Numbered from the stretch's first letter, positions 49,851-58,372 are shown. The stretch: 64,000 bases of DNA from Amycolatopsis umgeniensis (GCF_014205155.1 NZ_JACHMX010000001.1:1674001-1738000), one strand, 5' to 3'. The notes: a model not told the origin generated them from the sequence alone. Translations and numbers: made by a program.

Positions 49851-51041
49851 GTGGTTGGCGCAGAAAGTCCGCCCGTCGGCACCCCCGCCGGGATGCGGAA
49901 GATCAATCAGCGCGCCGTGCTGGACCTCCTGCGCCGCAGCGGCCCCGCGACGCGGCCGCAAGTAGCCAAGGACACCGGTCTCTCGAAACCCACGGTGAGC
50001 CAAGCGTTGCTGGCCCTCGAAGCGGCCGGTCTCGCCAGGGCGACCGGGCACACCTCGACCGGCACCGGCCGGTCCGCCGTCCTCTACGAAGCGGATCCCA
50101 CGGCCGGTTACGTCCTCGGTGTCGACATCGGACGCGAGCATCTCCGCGTCGCCGTCTCGGATCTCGGCCACACCGTGGTCGCCCGCCGTGACGAGCGGAA
50201 CACCTCGCGTTCGGGCACCGCGCTCGTCAGCGCCGTGGGCGCCCTCGCGGCGGCGACAGTGCGCGAAGCGGGACTGAGCCAGGCCGACATCGTGGTGCGC
50301 GTCCTCGGCTCACCCGGCGTCGCGGATCCGGCCAAACGCTGCTTCCGGCACGCGCCGAACCTGCCCGGCTGGGGCAAGGCGGGCCTGCTCGACGAACTCG
50401 AAGGCGTCCTCGGCCCGGATCTCATGGTCGAGAACGACGCGAATCTCACCGCCGTCGGCGAAGGGGAACGCGGTGCCGCGCGCGGCGCGTCCGTCTTCGC
50501 CTGCATCACCATCGGCACCGGCGTCGGCATGGGCGTGATGGTCAACGGCGCGGTCTTCCGCGGCGCGACCGGCGCGGCGGGCGAAATCGGTTACCTGCCC
50601 TACGGCCAATCGCACGCGGCCGACGCCCCGCCCGTCCGCGGCCATCTCGAAGAAGCGACAGCGGCGCAGTCCGTGGTCCGCGGCGCGCGCGAACTCGGCC
50701 TCGGCACGGCGAAATCGGCCCGCGAGGTCTTCCGCCTCGCCCGCGACGGTGACGAGCTCGCCTTGCGTGCCGTCGAGGCGGAGGCGGACAGGCTCGCGTA
50801 CACCGTGGCGTCGGTGGCCGCGGTGATCGACCCCGAACTGATCGTGCTCGGCGGCGGCATCGGCACCGCGGCCGATCTGCTGCTCGACCCTCTCGACCGC
50901 GCTCTGCGGTCCTTCACCCCGCTCGTCCCGTCGGTCGTCCAGGGCGAACTGGGCGACGACGGCGTGCTGACCGGCGCGATCAGCGTCGGGCTGCGCGCCG
51001 CCGAGGGCCTGGTCTTCGAACGGAAGGTCGGCGCGGCCTAA
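49851..51041 (+). CDS. ROK-family transcriptional regulator
   Basis: This 396-residue protein has an N-terminal MarR-like helix-turn-helix (QRAVLDLLRRSGPATRPQVA, TGLSKPTVSQALLALEAAGL). A ROK sugar-kinase-like domain follows, with GYVLGVDIGREHLRVAVSDL, ENDANLTAVGEGE (catalytic Asp) and ITIGTGVGMGVMVNGAVF. The family's zinc motif CxCGxxGCxE is lost: only GHLEEATAAQ remains at that place, with no Cys. It may therefore lack the zinc-stabilised sugar site. GTG 49851 was chosen for its CAGGAGG; a TTG at 49827 is possible. It is a likely sugar-responsive repressor. Confidence 0.9.
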   Translation: MVGAESPPVGTPAGMRKINQRAVLDLLRRSGPATRPQVAKDTGLSKPTVSQALLALEAAGLARATGHTSTGTGRSAVLYEADPTAGYVLGVDIGREHLRVAVSDLGHTVVARRDERNTSRSGTALVSAVGALAAATVREAGLSQADIVVRVLGSPGVADPAKRCFRHAPNLPGWGKAGLLDELEGVLGPDLMVENDANLTAVGEGERGAARGASVFACITIGTGVGMGVMVNGAVFRGATGAAGEIGYLPYGQSHAADAPPVRGHLEEATAAQSVVRGARELGLGTAKSAREVFRLARDGDELALRAVEAEADRLAYTVASVAAVIDPELIVLGGGIGTAADLLLDPLDRALRSFTPLVPSVVQGELGDDGVLTGAISVGLRAAEGLVFERKVGAA

Positions 51042-51502
51042 ACCACGCGCCGCCAGGCCTTGCCTCCGGCGCTGACCCGCCACGGCGTCAGGCGCAGCAC
51101 GGTGACGTGCGGATCCAGCGGATCGTCGCCGCCCATGATCTTCGGGTCGAAGCCCAGCGGCTCCGGCGTTTCCGACGCCAGCCGCCACAGGTGCCGCCGC
51201 GTTTCCTCGTCGTCGGCGTAGACGGCGCCGCATTCGGCTACGGCGACCTCGTGCGCCGGATCCCAGTACGAGCACGAGACGAACGGCGTGCGAGCCAGGT
51301 GCGCTTTCTTCAGCGGTGTCGGCCGGGTGAACAGGTGCCCGACGAGTTCGCCGTCCCGTTCCTCCCAGATCGGGTGCACTACCCGCGATCTCGGCCTGCC
51401 CCGCCTGTCGACCGTCGCGAGCGTGCACCAGACGACGCGGTGTGCGACGCGGACGAACTCCGCAGCCACATCCGGCGGCGGCGTGCTAGATTCCACAACC
51501 AT
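51038..51502 (-). CDS. Pyridoxamine 5'-phosphate oxidase-fold protein
   Basis: This 154-residue protein has the split-barrel flavin/F420-binding fold (VVWCTLATVDRRGRPRSRVV, HPIWEERDGELVGHLFTRP, TPFVSCSYWDPAHEVAVAEC). Such small actinobacterial proteins often reduce substrates with F420H2 or bind FMN. It starts within a 20-bp palindrome shared with the divergent MarR gene and overlaps the ROK gene stop by 4 bases. Cofactor and substrate cannot be determined. Confidence 0.85.
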   Translation of the reverse strand: MVVESSTPPPDVAAEFVRVAHRVVWCTLATVDRRGRPRSRVVHPIWEERDGELVGHLFTRPTPLKKAHLARTPFVSCSYWDPAHEVAVAECGAVYADDEETRRHLWRLASETPEPLGFDPKIMGGDDPLDPHVTVLRLTPWRVSAGGKAWRRVV

Positions 51503-51516
51503 GGTTGTGGATCCTA
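51487..51516. promoter_or_regulatory. Divergent leaderless promoters in one palindrome
   Basis: A perfect 20-bp palindrome at 51492-51511 (TCCACAACCA and its complement) contains both start codons: ATG 51501 on plus and ATG 51502 on minus. TAGATT (51487-51492) and, on minus, TAGGAT (51516-51511) each sit eight bases before their start codon. It is probably the MarR operator. Confidence 0.75.
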
Positions 51517-51983
51517 CGCCGTCGAGCCTCGACCTGTCACTCGTCTCGCTGTTCGCGGGCTGGGCGATGGGCGGCGAGGTCCAGCGGAGGCTGACCGCCG
51601 ACGGGCTCGGCGAGCTGCGGTTCAACGACGGCGTGGTGTTCCAGCACGTGCTCGCGGGACCGCTGTCGATCTCCGCGCTCGCCGAACGGATGGGCGTGAC
51701 CCAGCAGGCGGCGTCGAAGGCGGTCGCCGATCTGGAGCAACGGGGCCTGCTGCGGCGCGAGCCCGATCCGGCCGACGCGCGGACCCGGCTGCTGCACCTG
51801 ACGGAACAGGCCGAAAACGCCGTCGAAGCGTCACGAAAACACCGGGCGGCGCTGGAAAAGGAACTTGTCACGGAATTCGGCGAGCAACGGATCACGGACG
51901 CGAAAGCCCTGCTGGCCGGGATCCTCGGCCGCTACGGCGATCCGGAAGCGATCCGCGGCCGCCGGGTATTACCTCCGCGGTAA
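51501..51983 (+). CDS. MarR-family transcriptional regulator
   Basis: This 160-residue protein has a MarR winged helix (ISALAERMGVTQQAASKAVA, DLEQRGLLRREPDPADARTR) and flanking dimer helices. Its ATG overlaps the start codon of the divergent PNPOx-fold gene by two bases, inside a palindrome that it likely binds. Repression of both genes from one site is expected. No Cys is present for redox sensing; the ligand is unknown. Confidence 0.88.
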   Translation: MVVDPTPSSLDLSLVSLFAGWAMGGEVQRRLTADGLGELRFNDGVVFQHVLAGPLSISALAERMGVTQQAASKAVADLEQRGLLRREPDPADARTRLLHLTEQAENAVEASRKHRAALEKELVTEFGEQRITDAKALLAGILGRYGDPEAIRGRRVLPPR

Positions 51984-52018
51984 TCGACGGCGGCGAACCC
52001 GCGCGGAACGATGTCCGC

Positions 52019-52372
52019 ATGACCACAGCCAAGAAGATCGTCCTCGACTGCTTCGAGAACCTGTTCGTGCACAAGGACTTCGCCGCCGCGGCAGCGAACG
52101 TGCACCCGGATTTCCGCACCCACAGCCCGGGTTTCCCGTCCGGCCGTGACGCTTTCATCGAAGCGATGCGGAATTCACCGATGGCCGGCGCGGACGTCAC
52201 CGTCAAACGCGTGATCGCCGACGACGATCACGTGGTCGTACACCTGCACGTGGTCCCGGCGGGTGACGAACTCGGCACCGCCGTCGTCGACATCGTCCGC
52301 GTGGAGGACGGGCTCATCGTGGAGCACTGGGACGTCAAGCAGCCGGTGCCGCCCGGTGCCGAGATGTTCTAG
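52019..52372 (+). CDS. SnoaL/NTF2-like protein
   Basis: This 117-residue protein has the NTF2-like cone fold pattern (KKIVLDCFENLFVHKDFAAA; VHPDFRTHSPGFPSGRDAFI; IVEHWDVKQPVPPGAEMF). Polar residues His and Asp of the SnoaL group are retained (HPDF, EHWD). It could be a small isomerase-like or binding protein. It lies 35 bases after the MarR gene and overlaps the thioesterase stop by 4 bases. Confidence 0.85.
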   Translation: MTTAKKIVLDCFENLFVHKDFAAAAANVHPDFRTHSPGFPSGRDAFIEAMRNSPMAGADVTVKRVIADDDHVVVHLHVVPAGDELGTAVVDIVRVEDGLIVEHWDVKQPVPPGAEMF

Positions 52373-52875
52373 GGCTTGATGATCAGGCAGGTGCTCGACG
52401 CGGTCGCGAGCACCTTGCCCTGCGAGTCGCGGATGTCGTCCTCGGCGAACGCGACGCGCGAACCGGCTTTCACGACCCAGCCGTGCGCGCGGATCTCCCC
52501 CACCGAACCGGAAATGGCGCGCAGGTAGTTCACCTTCAGCTCGACCGACGTGTAGCCGACCCCGGCGGGCAGGGTCGAATGCACCGCGCACGCCACCGCC
52601 GAGTCCAGCAGGGTCGCCGCGACGCCGCCGTGCACGGTCCCGATCGGGTTGTACAGCGACTCGTCCGGCGTCGCGGCCAGTACGACGTCACCTTCGGCCA
52701 CACTCACCCAGCGCATGCCGAAATGCGCCGAGATCGGCGCCGGCGGGATCCGTCCCTCCGCGATGCCGGTGAGGTAGTCGAGCCCGGACAGCTCGCGGCC
52801 GAGCCGGGCGGTCGGCAGCGGATCCTGCCAGGTGACGGTCTTCTGCCTGGTCTCCCCGGTGACGTCGACGGTCAT
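52369..52875 (-). CDS. PaaI-type hotdog-fold thioesterase
   Basis: This 168-residue single hotdog domain has the conserved NPIGTVHGGVAATLLDSAVA helix (HGG motif and Asp) and a GYTSVELKVNYLRAI strand. Family members hydrolyse acyl-CoA thioesters. It is divergent from a TetR gene with two 18-bp operators just upstream of its start. Expression is therefore probably inducible. The substrate is not inferable. Confidence 0.87.
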   Translation of the reverse strand: MTVDVTGETRQKTVTWQDPLPTARLGRELSGLDYLTGIAEGRIPPAPISAHFGMRWVSVAEGDVVLAATPDESLYNPIGTVHGGVAATLLDSAVACAVHSTLPAGVGYTSVELKVNYLRAISGSVGEIRAHGWVVKAGSRVAFAEDDIRDSQGKVLATASSTCLIIKP

Positions 52876-52885
52876 GCGTTGCCTC

Positions 52886-52927
52886 CTAAGACGATCGTCC
52901 TAGACTTGACTAAGACGGTCGTCCTAG
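52886..52927. promoter_or_regulatory. Two TetR operators
   Basis: CTAAGACGATCGTCCTAG at 52886-52903 and CTAAGACGGTCGTCCTAG at 52910-52927 are near-identical 18-bp palindromes with 24-base centre spacing, between the thioesterase and TetR starts. Confidence 0.82.
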
Positions 52928-52948
52928 TCAAGGGCTATGCTGAGGGAC

Positions 52949-53512
52949 GTGTCCGATGCCACCACCCGCGAGCGGATGATCTCGACAGCGATGGCGCTCT
53001 TCCGTCGCGAGGGCTACCAGGCGACCTCGTGGCGGCGGCTGGTCGAGCAGGCCGGGACGCCGTGGGGCTCGGCGTACCACCACTTCCCCGGCGGCAAGGA
53101 ACAGCTGGCCGTCGCCGCGATCGAACTCGGCACCGCCGTCGTGGCCAAGACGGTGCGCCGTGCCTTCGAGCGCAACGAGACCATCGAGGACGCCGTGAGC
53201 TGGTGGTATCGCAAGGCGGCCGAGGCACTGGCCGCCGACGACTACCGCGGCGGCTGCCCGCTCGCCACGATCACCCTCGAGATGGCGCACGCCTCCCCTG
53301 CGATCACGAAGGCCTGCGAAGAAGCTTTCGCCGCCTGGCACGTGCTGCTGGTGGGACTGCTCGGCGATCGCGACGTCGAGGACGCCGACGACATCGCGGC
53401 CGCCATCGTGAACAACCTCGAAGGCGCCCTGCTGCTCAGCCGGATCCGCCGGTCACCCGATCCGCTGGAGCGGGCCGCGCGGCACGTCGCACTCGTGGTC
53501 CGCGCCGCCTAA
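52949..53512 (+). CDS. TetR-family transcriptional regulator
   Basis: This 187-residue TetR protein has a helix-turn-helix at the N terminus (TRERMISTAMALFRREGYQA, AGTPWGSAYHHFPGGKEQL). The C-terminal half has the CPLATITLEMAHASPAITKA helix typical of a TetR subgroup with a Cys at the start of that block. GTG 52949 is preferred; ATG 52937 is possible. Two operators just upstream indicate autoregulation and control of the thioesterase. The ligand may be an acyl-CoA, given the target; this is inference. Confidence 0.87.
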   Translation: MSDATTRERMISTAMALFRREGYQATSWRRLVEQAGTPWGSAYHHFPGGKEQLAVAAIELGTAVVAKTVRRAFERNETIEDAVSWWYRKAAEALAADDYRGGCPLATITLEMAHASPAITKACEEAFAAWHVLLVGLLGDRDVEDADDIAAAIVNNLEGALLLSRIRRSPDPLERAARHVALVVRAA

Positions 53513-53521
53513 CATCGCCGT

Positions 53522-53875
53522 GTGAGCATCGAGCCGGACCGCGTGGACGCCGCCGTCGCCGGTATGGGCGACCGCGAGGCGATCACCGAATGGGCGCAAC
53601 GGTTCTCGCTCGTCGCGGATCCGTCACGGCTGGCCCTGCTGGTGTCCATCCACTACGCGCGCGAGATCAGCGTCACCGACCTCGCCGCCGCCACCGGCAT
53701 GACCGACACCGCGGTCTCGCAGGCGTTGCGGCTGCTGCGCGCGCATGGCCTGGTGGCAGCCCGCCGCGACGGCCGGATCGTCCGCTACAGCCTCGCCGAC
53801 GCGACCGTCCACGAACTCATCCACCTGGTGCGGCCGCATCCCGAAAGCCGAGCGGGCACCGGCGAGCGCGGGTAG
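53522..53875 (+). CDS. ArsR-family transcriptional regulator, possible metal sensor
   Basis: This 117-residue protein has a winged helix (VADPSRLALLVSIHYAREIS, TGMTDTAVSQALRLLRAHGL, RRDGRIVRYSL). The C-terminal helix contains His at VHELIHLVRPHPE, resembling the nickel/cobalt sites of the NmtR/KmtR group, though the full set of ligands is not clear. It follows the TetR gene by nine bases on the same strand and is not next to any metal transporter. GTG 53522 is the start. Confidence 0.8.
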   Translation: MSIEPDRVDAAVAGMGDREAITEWAQRFSLVADPSRLALLVSIHYAREISVTDLAAATGMTDTAVSQALRLLRAHGLVAARRDGRIVRYSLADATVHELIHLVRPHPESRAGTGERG

Positions 53876-53886
53876 CGTGCGGAGGC

Positions 53887-54621
53887 ATGATCGGTCTGCC
53901 CGACACCATCACGGCCTGTCTCTTCGACCTCGACGGCGTGCTGACCGGAACCGCGGCCCAGCACCGCGAAGCGTGGAAACGCACCTTCGACGAGTTCCTG
54001 CGCGCCCGCGACGGTGACACGTTCTCGCCGTTCACCGACACCGACTACGCGGCCTACGTCGACGGAAGGCCGCGGGCGGACGGCGTCCGCACCTTCCTCA
54101 CCTCGCGCGGGATCGAACTGCCCGAGGGGAAGCCGGACGACGGGATCGACGCCGCCACCGTCAACGGGGTCGGGAACCGCAAGAACCAGCTGGTCTTGAA
54201 GATCATCGACGAAGAAGGCGTCACCCCGTACCCGGGTTCCGTGCGGTATCTGGAAGCGGCGAAAGCGGCGGGCTTGCGCATCGGCGTCGTCACGTCGTCG
54301 GCCAACGGCGCGAAGGTGCTCGACGCCGCGGACCTGACCAAGTTCGTCGAAGCGCGGATCGACGGGATCGTGCTCGCCGAAAAGGGCCTGCGCGGCAAAC
54401 CCGCCCCCGATTCGTTCCTCGCCGGCGCCGAGGCGTTCGACGTCGCCCCCGAGCACGCGGCCGTCTTCGAGGACGCGCTCGCGGGCGTCCAAGCCGGGAA
54501 GGACGGCGGTTTCGGTTACGTGGTCGGGGTGAACCGCGCGCATCAAGCCGGCGAACTGCTCGAACACGGCGCCGACGTCGTGGTGGACGACCTCGCCGAA
54601 CTCCTGGAGGACCGCAAGTGA
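53887..54621 (+). CDS. HAD hydrolase, beta-phosphoglucomutase family
   Basis: This 244-residue HAD phosphatase/mutase has motif I LFDLDGVLTG (Asp14, Asp16), motif II VVTSSANG, motif III GLRGKPAPDSFL and motif IV VFEDALAGVQAG. The cap-domain order and the neighbour (GH65 phosphorylase in a coupled frame) indicate beta-phosphoglucomutase, which turns beta-glucose-1-phosphate into glucose-6-phosphate. ATG 53887 follows GGAGG. Its TGA overlaps the GTG of the next gene. Confidence 0.88.
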   Translation: MIGLPDTITACLFDLDGVLTGTAAQHREAWKRTFDEFLRARDGDTFSPFTDTDYAAYVDGRPRADGVRTFLTSRGIELPEGKPDDGIDAATVNGVGNRKNQLVLKIIDEEGVTPYPGSVRYLEAAKAAGLRIGVVTSSANGAKVLDAADLTKFVEARIDGIVLAEKGLRGKPAPDSFLAGAEAFDVAPEHAAVFEDALAGVQAGKDGGFGYVVGVNRAHQAGELLEHGADVVVDDLAELLEDRK

Positions 54622-56978
54622 CCGAATCGCTTCTCCACGGCTACGAGGTTTCGCCCTGGGAGCTGCGCTGGCACGGCATGGACGTCGATGCCCTGCAACG
54701 CACCGAATCGGCGTTCGCGGTGTCCAACGGGCACATCGGGCTGCGCGGCACCCTCGAAGAGGCCGAACCCCGCGGCCTTCCGGGCACCTACCTGAACGGT
54801 TTCTACGAGCAGCACGACCTTCCCTACGCGGAAACCGGTTACGGCTACCCGGAAGAAGGACAGACCGTCGTCAACGTGACCGACGGCAAGATCATCCGGC
54901 TGCTGGTCGAGGACGAACCGCTCGACATGCGGTACGGCCAGGCGACCGACCACGACCGCGTCCTCGACTTCCGCAAGGGCACGCTCGCGCGCGACACCGT
55001 GTGGTCCTCGCCGACCGGGCGCCGGGTCCGGGTGAAGACCGAACGCCTGGTCTCCTTCACCCAGCGGGCCGTCGCCGCGATCCGGTACGAGGTCGAACCG
55101 CTCGACGACGAGCTGCAACTGGTGGTGCAGTCGGATCTGCTCGCCAACGAGCCGATCGAATCCGACACGCGCGATCCGCGGGTCGCGGCGGCGCTGGAGT
55201 CGCCGCTGATCGGCGAGTACCAGCACGCCGAGGCCTACCACGCCGTGCTGGTGCACCAGACCCGCCGGTCCGGGCTGCGGATGGCCGCGGCGATGGACCA
55301 CAAGATCGACGTCACCGACGGGGTCCGCACCCACATCGAGGCCGAAGAGGACTTGGCGCGCCTCACCATCGCCGTCGACGTGCCCAAGGGCGGACGGCTG
55401 CGGATCACCAAGTTCCTCGCCTACGGCTGGTCCGCGCAGCGGTCGGTGCCCGCGGTACGCGCCCAGGTCGAGGCCGCGCTGGCGGGCGCGCGGCAGACGG
55501 GCTGGAAGGGGCTGCTCGCCGAACAGAAGGAGTTCCTCGACGACTTCTGGGCGACCTCGGACATCGAGATCGACGGCGACCCGGAACTCCAGCAGGCGGT
55601 GCGGTTCGCGCTCTTCCATCTCCTGCAGGCCGGTGCCCGCGGTGAGACGAGGGCCTTGGCGGGCAAGGGGTTGACCGGGCCCGGCTACGACGGGCACGCG
55701 TTCTGGGACACCGAGACCTTCGTCCTGCCCGTGCTCACCTACAGCATGCCGGACGCCGCCCGCGACGCGCTGCGCTGGCGTCATTCCACTTTGGACAAGG
55801 CCAGGGAAAGGGCCGCGCAGCTGGGTCTACGCGGCGCCGCGTTCCCCTGGCGATCCATCAACGGCGCGGAATGTTCGGCGTACTGGCCCGCGGGCACGGC
55901 GGCGTTCCACGTCAGCGCGGACATCTCGGACGCCGTCGTGCGGTACCTCAACGCCACCGGCGACGACGAGTTCCTGCGGAACTGCGGCGCGGAACTGCTC
56001 CTCGAAACCGCGCGGATGTGGCTGTCGCTGGGGCATTTCGACCGGCGCGGCCGGTTCCGGATCGACGGTGTCACCGGACCGGACGAGTACTCCGCGGTGG
56101 CGGACAACAACATCTACACGAACCTGATGGCACGCCGGAACCTGTTCTACGCCGCCGAAATCTGTGGGCTGCACGAGGACATAGCGCACACTTTCGCCGT
56201 CAGCGAGGACGAAACCGCGTCGTGGCGCAAGGCGGCCGAGTCGATGCTCGTGCCCTACGACGAGGACCTCGGCGTCCACCCGCAGTCCGAAGGGTTCCTG
56301 GAGCACGACGAGTGGGACTTCGAGGCGACGGATCCGGACTTCTACCCGCTGCTGCTGAACTTCCCGTACTTCGACCTGTACCGCAAACAGGTGGTCAAAC
56401 AGGCGGATCTGGTGCTGGCACTGCACCTGTGCGGGGATTCCTTCACTCCGGAGGAGAAGGCGCGCGACTTCGCCTACTACGAGGCGCGGACGGTGCGCGA
56501 TTCCTCGCTTTCGGCCGGGACGCAGGCCGTGGTGGCGGCCGAGGTCGGCCATCTCGAGCTGGCCTACGACTACCTCGCCGAGGCCGCGCTCACCGATCTC
56601 CACGACGTGCACAACAACGTCCGCAACGGACTGCATCTGGCCTCGCTCGCGGGCGCGTGGCAGGGCACCGTCGCCGGTTTCGGCGGCCTGCGCGACCACG
56701 GCGGGCGGCTGACCTTCGCGCCGCGGCTGCCGCCGCAGCTCCAGCGGATCGCGTTCCGGCTGACCTTCCGCGGCACGCGGTTCCAGGTCGAGATCGACGG
56801 TGAAGGCGCGACGTATCACGTGATCACCGGGGATCCGCTGGAACTGGCGCATCACGGCGAGACTTTCACCGTGAACTCCGAGCCGGTACGGCTGCCGATC
56901 CCGGCTCTCGACCCGGGCCCGGCGCCGGTGCAGCCCGCGGGCCGCGCCCCGGTGCGGCGGCGGCCGAAAGACGCCTGA
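54618..56978 (+). CDS. Glycoside hydrolase family 65 disaccharide phosphorylase
   Basis: This 786-residue GH65 protein has an N-terminal beta-sandwich (SNGHIGLRGTLEEAEP, near residue 35), an alpha/alpha barrel and a C-terminal jelly roll. The general acid lies in GVTGPDEYS (Glu490), and FWDTETFVLPVLTY marks the barrel. GH65 enzymes phosphorolyse maltose, trehalose, kojibiose or nigerose to beta-glucose-1-phosphate. The upstream, translationally coupled beta-phosphoglucomutase completes the pathway to glucose-6-phosphate. Which disaccharide is used cannot be told from sequence alone. Confidence 0.92.
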   Translation: MTESLLHGYEVSPWELRWHGMDVDALQRTESAFAVSNGHIGLRGTLEEAEPRGLPGTYLNGFYEQHDLPYAETGYGYPEEGQTVVNVTDGKIIRLLVEDEPLDMRYGQATDHDRVLDFRKGTLARDTVWSSPTGRRVRVKTERLVSFTQRAVAAIRYEVEPLDDELQLVVQSDLLANEPIESDTRDPRVAAALESPLIGEYQHAEAYHAVLVHQTRRSGLRMAAAMDHKIDVTDGVRTHIEAEEDLARLTIAVDVPKGGRLRITKFLAYGWSAQRSVPAVRAQVEAALAGARQTGWKGLLAEQKEFLDDFWATSDIEIDGDPELQQAVRFALFHLLQAGARGETRALAGKGLTGPGYDGHAFWDTETFVLPVLTYSMPDAARDALRWRHSTLDKARERAAQLGLRGAAFPWRSINGAECSAYWPAGTAAFHVSADISDAVVRYLNATGDDEFLRNCGAELLLETARMWLSLGHFDRRGRFRIDGVTGPDEYSAVADNNIYTNLMARRNLFYAAEICGLHEDIAHTFAVSEDETASWRKAAESMLVPYDEDLGVHPQSEGFLEHDEWDFEATDPDFYPLLLNFPYFDLYRKQVVKQADLVLALHLCGDSFTPEEKARDFAYYEARTVRDSSLSAGTQAVVAAEVGHLELAYDYLAEAALTDLHDVHNNVRNGLHLASLAGAWQGTVAGFGGLRDHGGRLTFAPRLPPQLQRIAFRLTFRGTRFQVEIDGEGATYHVITGDPLELAHHGETFTVNSEPVRLPIPALDPGPAPVQPAGRAPVRRRPKDA

Positions 56979-56982
56979 GCGC

Positions 56983-57162
56983 TCAGTCCGGGGGTTCGAT
57001 CGGTACCTCTCCGCTGCCCGGCACGCCGTCGACCTCCTCGGTGCCGTGCGGGCCGATGTCGCGATTGGGCGCGCTGGGCACGTCTGTCTTCGGCTGGGTC
57101 GTCCGGAGGTCCTCGAGGTCTTCTTCTTCGTCCTGCCCGAAGCTCTTCTTGCTTTCCCTCAT
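56983..57162 (-). CDS. Small acidic protein, unknown
   Basis: This 59-residue ORF opens with a basic stretch (MRESKKSFGQ) followed by an acidic run with three Glu and several Asp (DEEEDLEDLR), then an extended Pro/Gly-rich segment (NRDIGPHGTEEVDG, ending PIEPPD). The low-complexity, charged composition and codon usage typical of the region suggest a real small disordered protein. No family is recognised. It lies between the GH65 gene and the ppx-type gene. Confidence 0.5.
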   Translation of the reverse strand: MRESKKSFGQDEEEDLEDLRTTQPKTDVPSAPNRDIGPHGTEEVDGVPGSGEVPIEPPD

Positions 57163-57213
57163 GTGTCCGGGGTACCCGTTCGCGACCGGATACGCCAGTT
57201 TTCAGTGGATTTG

Positions 57214-58179
57214 TCAGGCGGCTTTCGCCGGTTTGCCGTCCAGCGTGACCAGTCCGTCGAGCATGCCGAGCAGCAGTCCGTCCCTGGTGGACCACGGGCA
57301 GATGGCGACCTGACCACCGGAAAGCGTCAGCAGCGCCTCGGCGACGATCGCGCCAGCGAGCGCCTGATGGGAGCGCTGCCGCGAGATACCGGGCAGTTCG
57401 GCGCGGCTTTTCGCGGGCAGCTTCGCCAGCCGCGGAATCCACGCGCGGAGGTCGTCGAGGTGCAGTTCCCGTGAGCGGGACGGCCTGTCGCCGGCGAGCC
57501 GGGCGAGTTGCCGCAACACCTTGGAGCAGCCGACGGCGCGGTGATCGCGGATCTCCGGCAGGACGTCCTGCATCGCGTCACGGACCTCGTCGAGGACGTG
57601 GTCCCGCATCGCCCGCACGACCTTGGGCGACGGGCATTCGGTGGCGAACCAGTCCCGCGTCAGCGAACGGGCGCCGAGCGGCAGCGAGTGCGCGAACCCG
57701 GCTTCCTCCGCGTCCCCCGCGGCGAGTTCGACGGTCCCGCCACCGATGTCGAGCACCAGCAGCCCGCCCGCCGAAGCGCCGTACCACCGGCGTGCTCCGA
57801 CGTAGGCCAGCTCGGCCTCGCGGCGGCCGGTGAGGAACCGCAGTTTGACCCCGGTGGCCTTCGCGACGTCGCAGACGACCTGCTTCACGTTGGCCGCGTC
57901 GCGGATCGACGACGTGGCGAGCGGGTACACGTCCTCGACGCCGTGCTTGGCGGCCATCGTCATACCCGCCTCGACGGCGGAAGAGACCGCGTCTATCCCA
58001 CGCCGGGTGAGCTTCCCGTCGTCATCGAGTTCCCTGTCGAGCCGCAGGCGCGTCTGGTGGCTCAGCACGGGGTCGAGCGGCGAACCGCCCTTGGCCAGAA
58101 CCACCAGCCGTGCACTGAACGACCCGACGTCCAGGACCGCGGCGGACGGCTCCCCGATCTGCTTGCGCACGCGAGGCAC
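57214..58179 (-). CDS. Ppx/GppA-family phosphatase
   Basis: This 321-residue exopolyphosphatase/guanosine pentaphosphatase family protein is of the short Ppx1-like form. It has AVLDVGSFSARLVVLAKGG (phosphate-1 motif), LATSSIRDAANVKQV, LVLDIGGGTVELAAGD (phosphate-2) and a late RQRSHQALAGAIVAEALLTL. It uses the ASKHA fold to remove terminal phosphates from polyphosphate or pppGpp. GTG 58179 is the start. Upstream lies a 193-base region with repeated GTATACC motifs. Confidence 0.9.
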   Translation of the reverse strand: MPRVRKQIGEPSAAVLDVGSFSARLVVLAKGGSPLDPVLSHQTRLRLDRELDDDGKLTRRGIDAVSSAVEAGMTMAAKHGVEDVYPLATSSIRDAANVKQVVCDVAKATGVKLRFLTGRREAELAYVGARRWYGASAGGLLVLDIGGGTVELAAGDAEEAGFAHSLPLGARSLTRDWFATECPSPKVVRAMRDHVLDEVRDAMQDVLPEIRDHRAVGCSKVLRQLARLAGDRPSRSRELHLDDLRAWIPRLAKLPAKSRAELPGISRQRSHQALAGAIVAEALLTLSGGQVAICPWSTRDGLLLGMLDGLVTLDGKPAKAA

Positions 58180-58372
58180 CTCACCTTCGTCGCGAACGTA
58201 TTCCCCCGAGGTCTCGCTTCCACTCCTGATAATGGCGGATTTTCCGGCCGTTCAGGCGTGGTTTACGTTCTCTTTCCACCGGGAGGCCGCTTTTTGACCA
58301 CGAACGGGGTATACCGGCGCAGGTCAAGTATACCGTATCGATACAGGTGAGAGGTTCGACTCCTTCGCGCGG
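58180..58372. other. Upstream region of ppx-type gene with GTATACC repeats and tRNA-like 3' sequence
   Basis: GTATACC appears at 58309-58315 and 58328-58334, and GTATCGATAC at 58335-58344 is a perfect palindrome. From 58346 the text GAGAGGTTCGACTCCTTC looks like a tRNA T-arm and is followed by CTAACCA, but no tRNA body precedes it. These are candidate promoter and integration-site remnants. No gene is seen. Confidence 0.4.
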
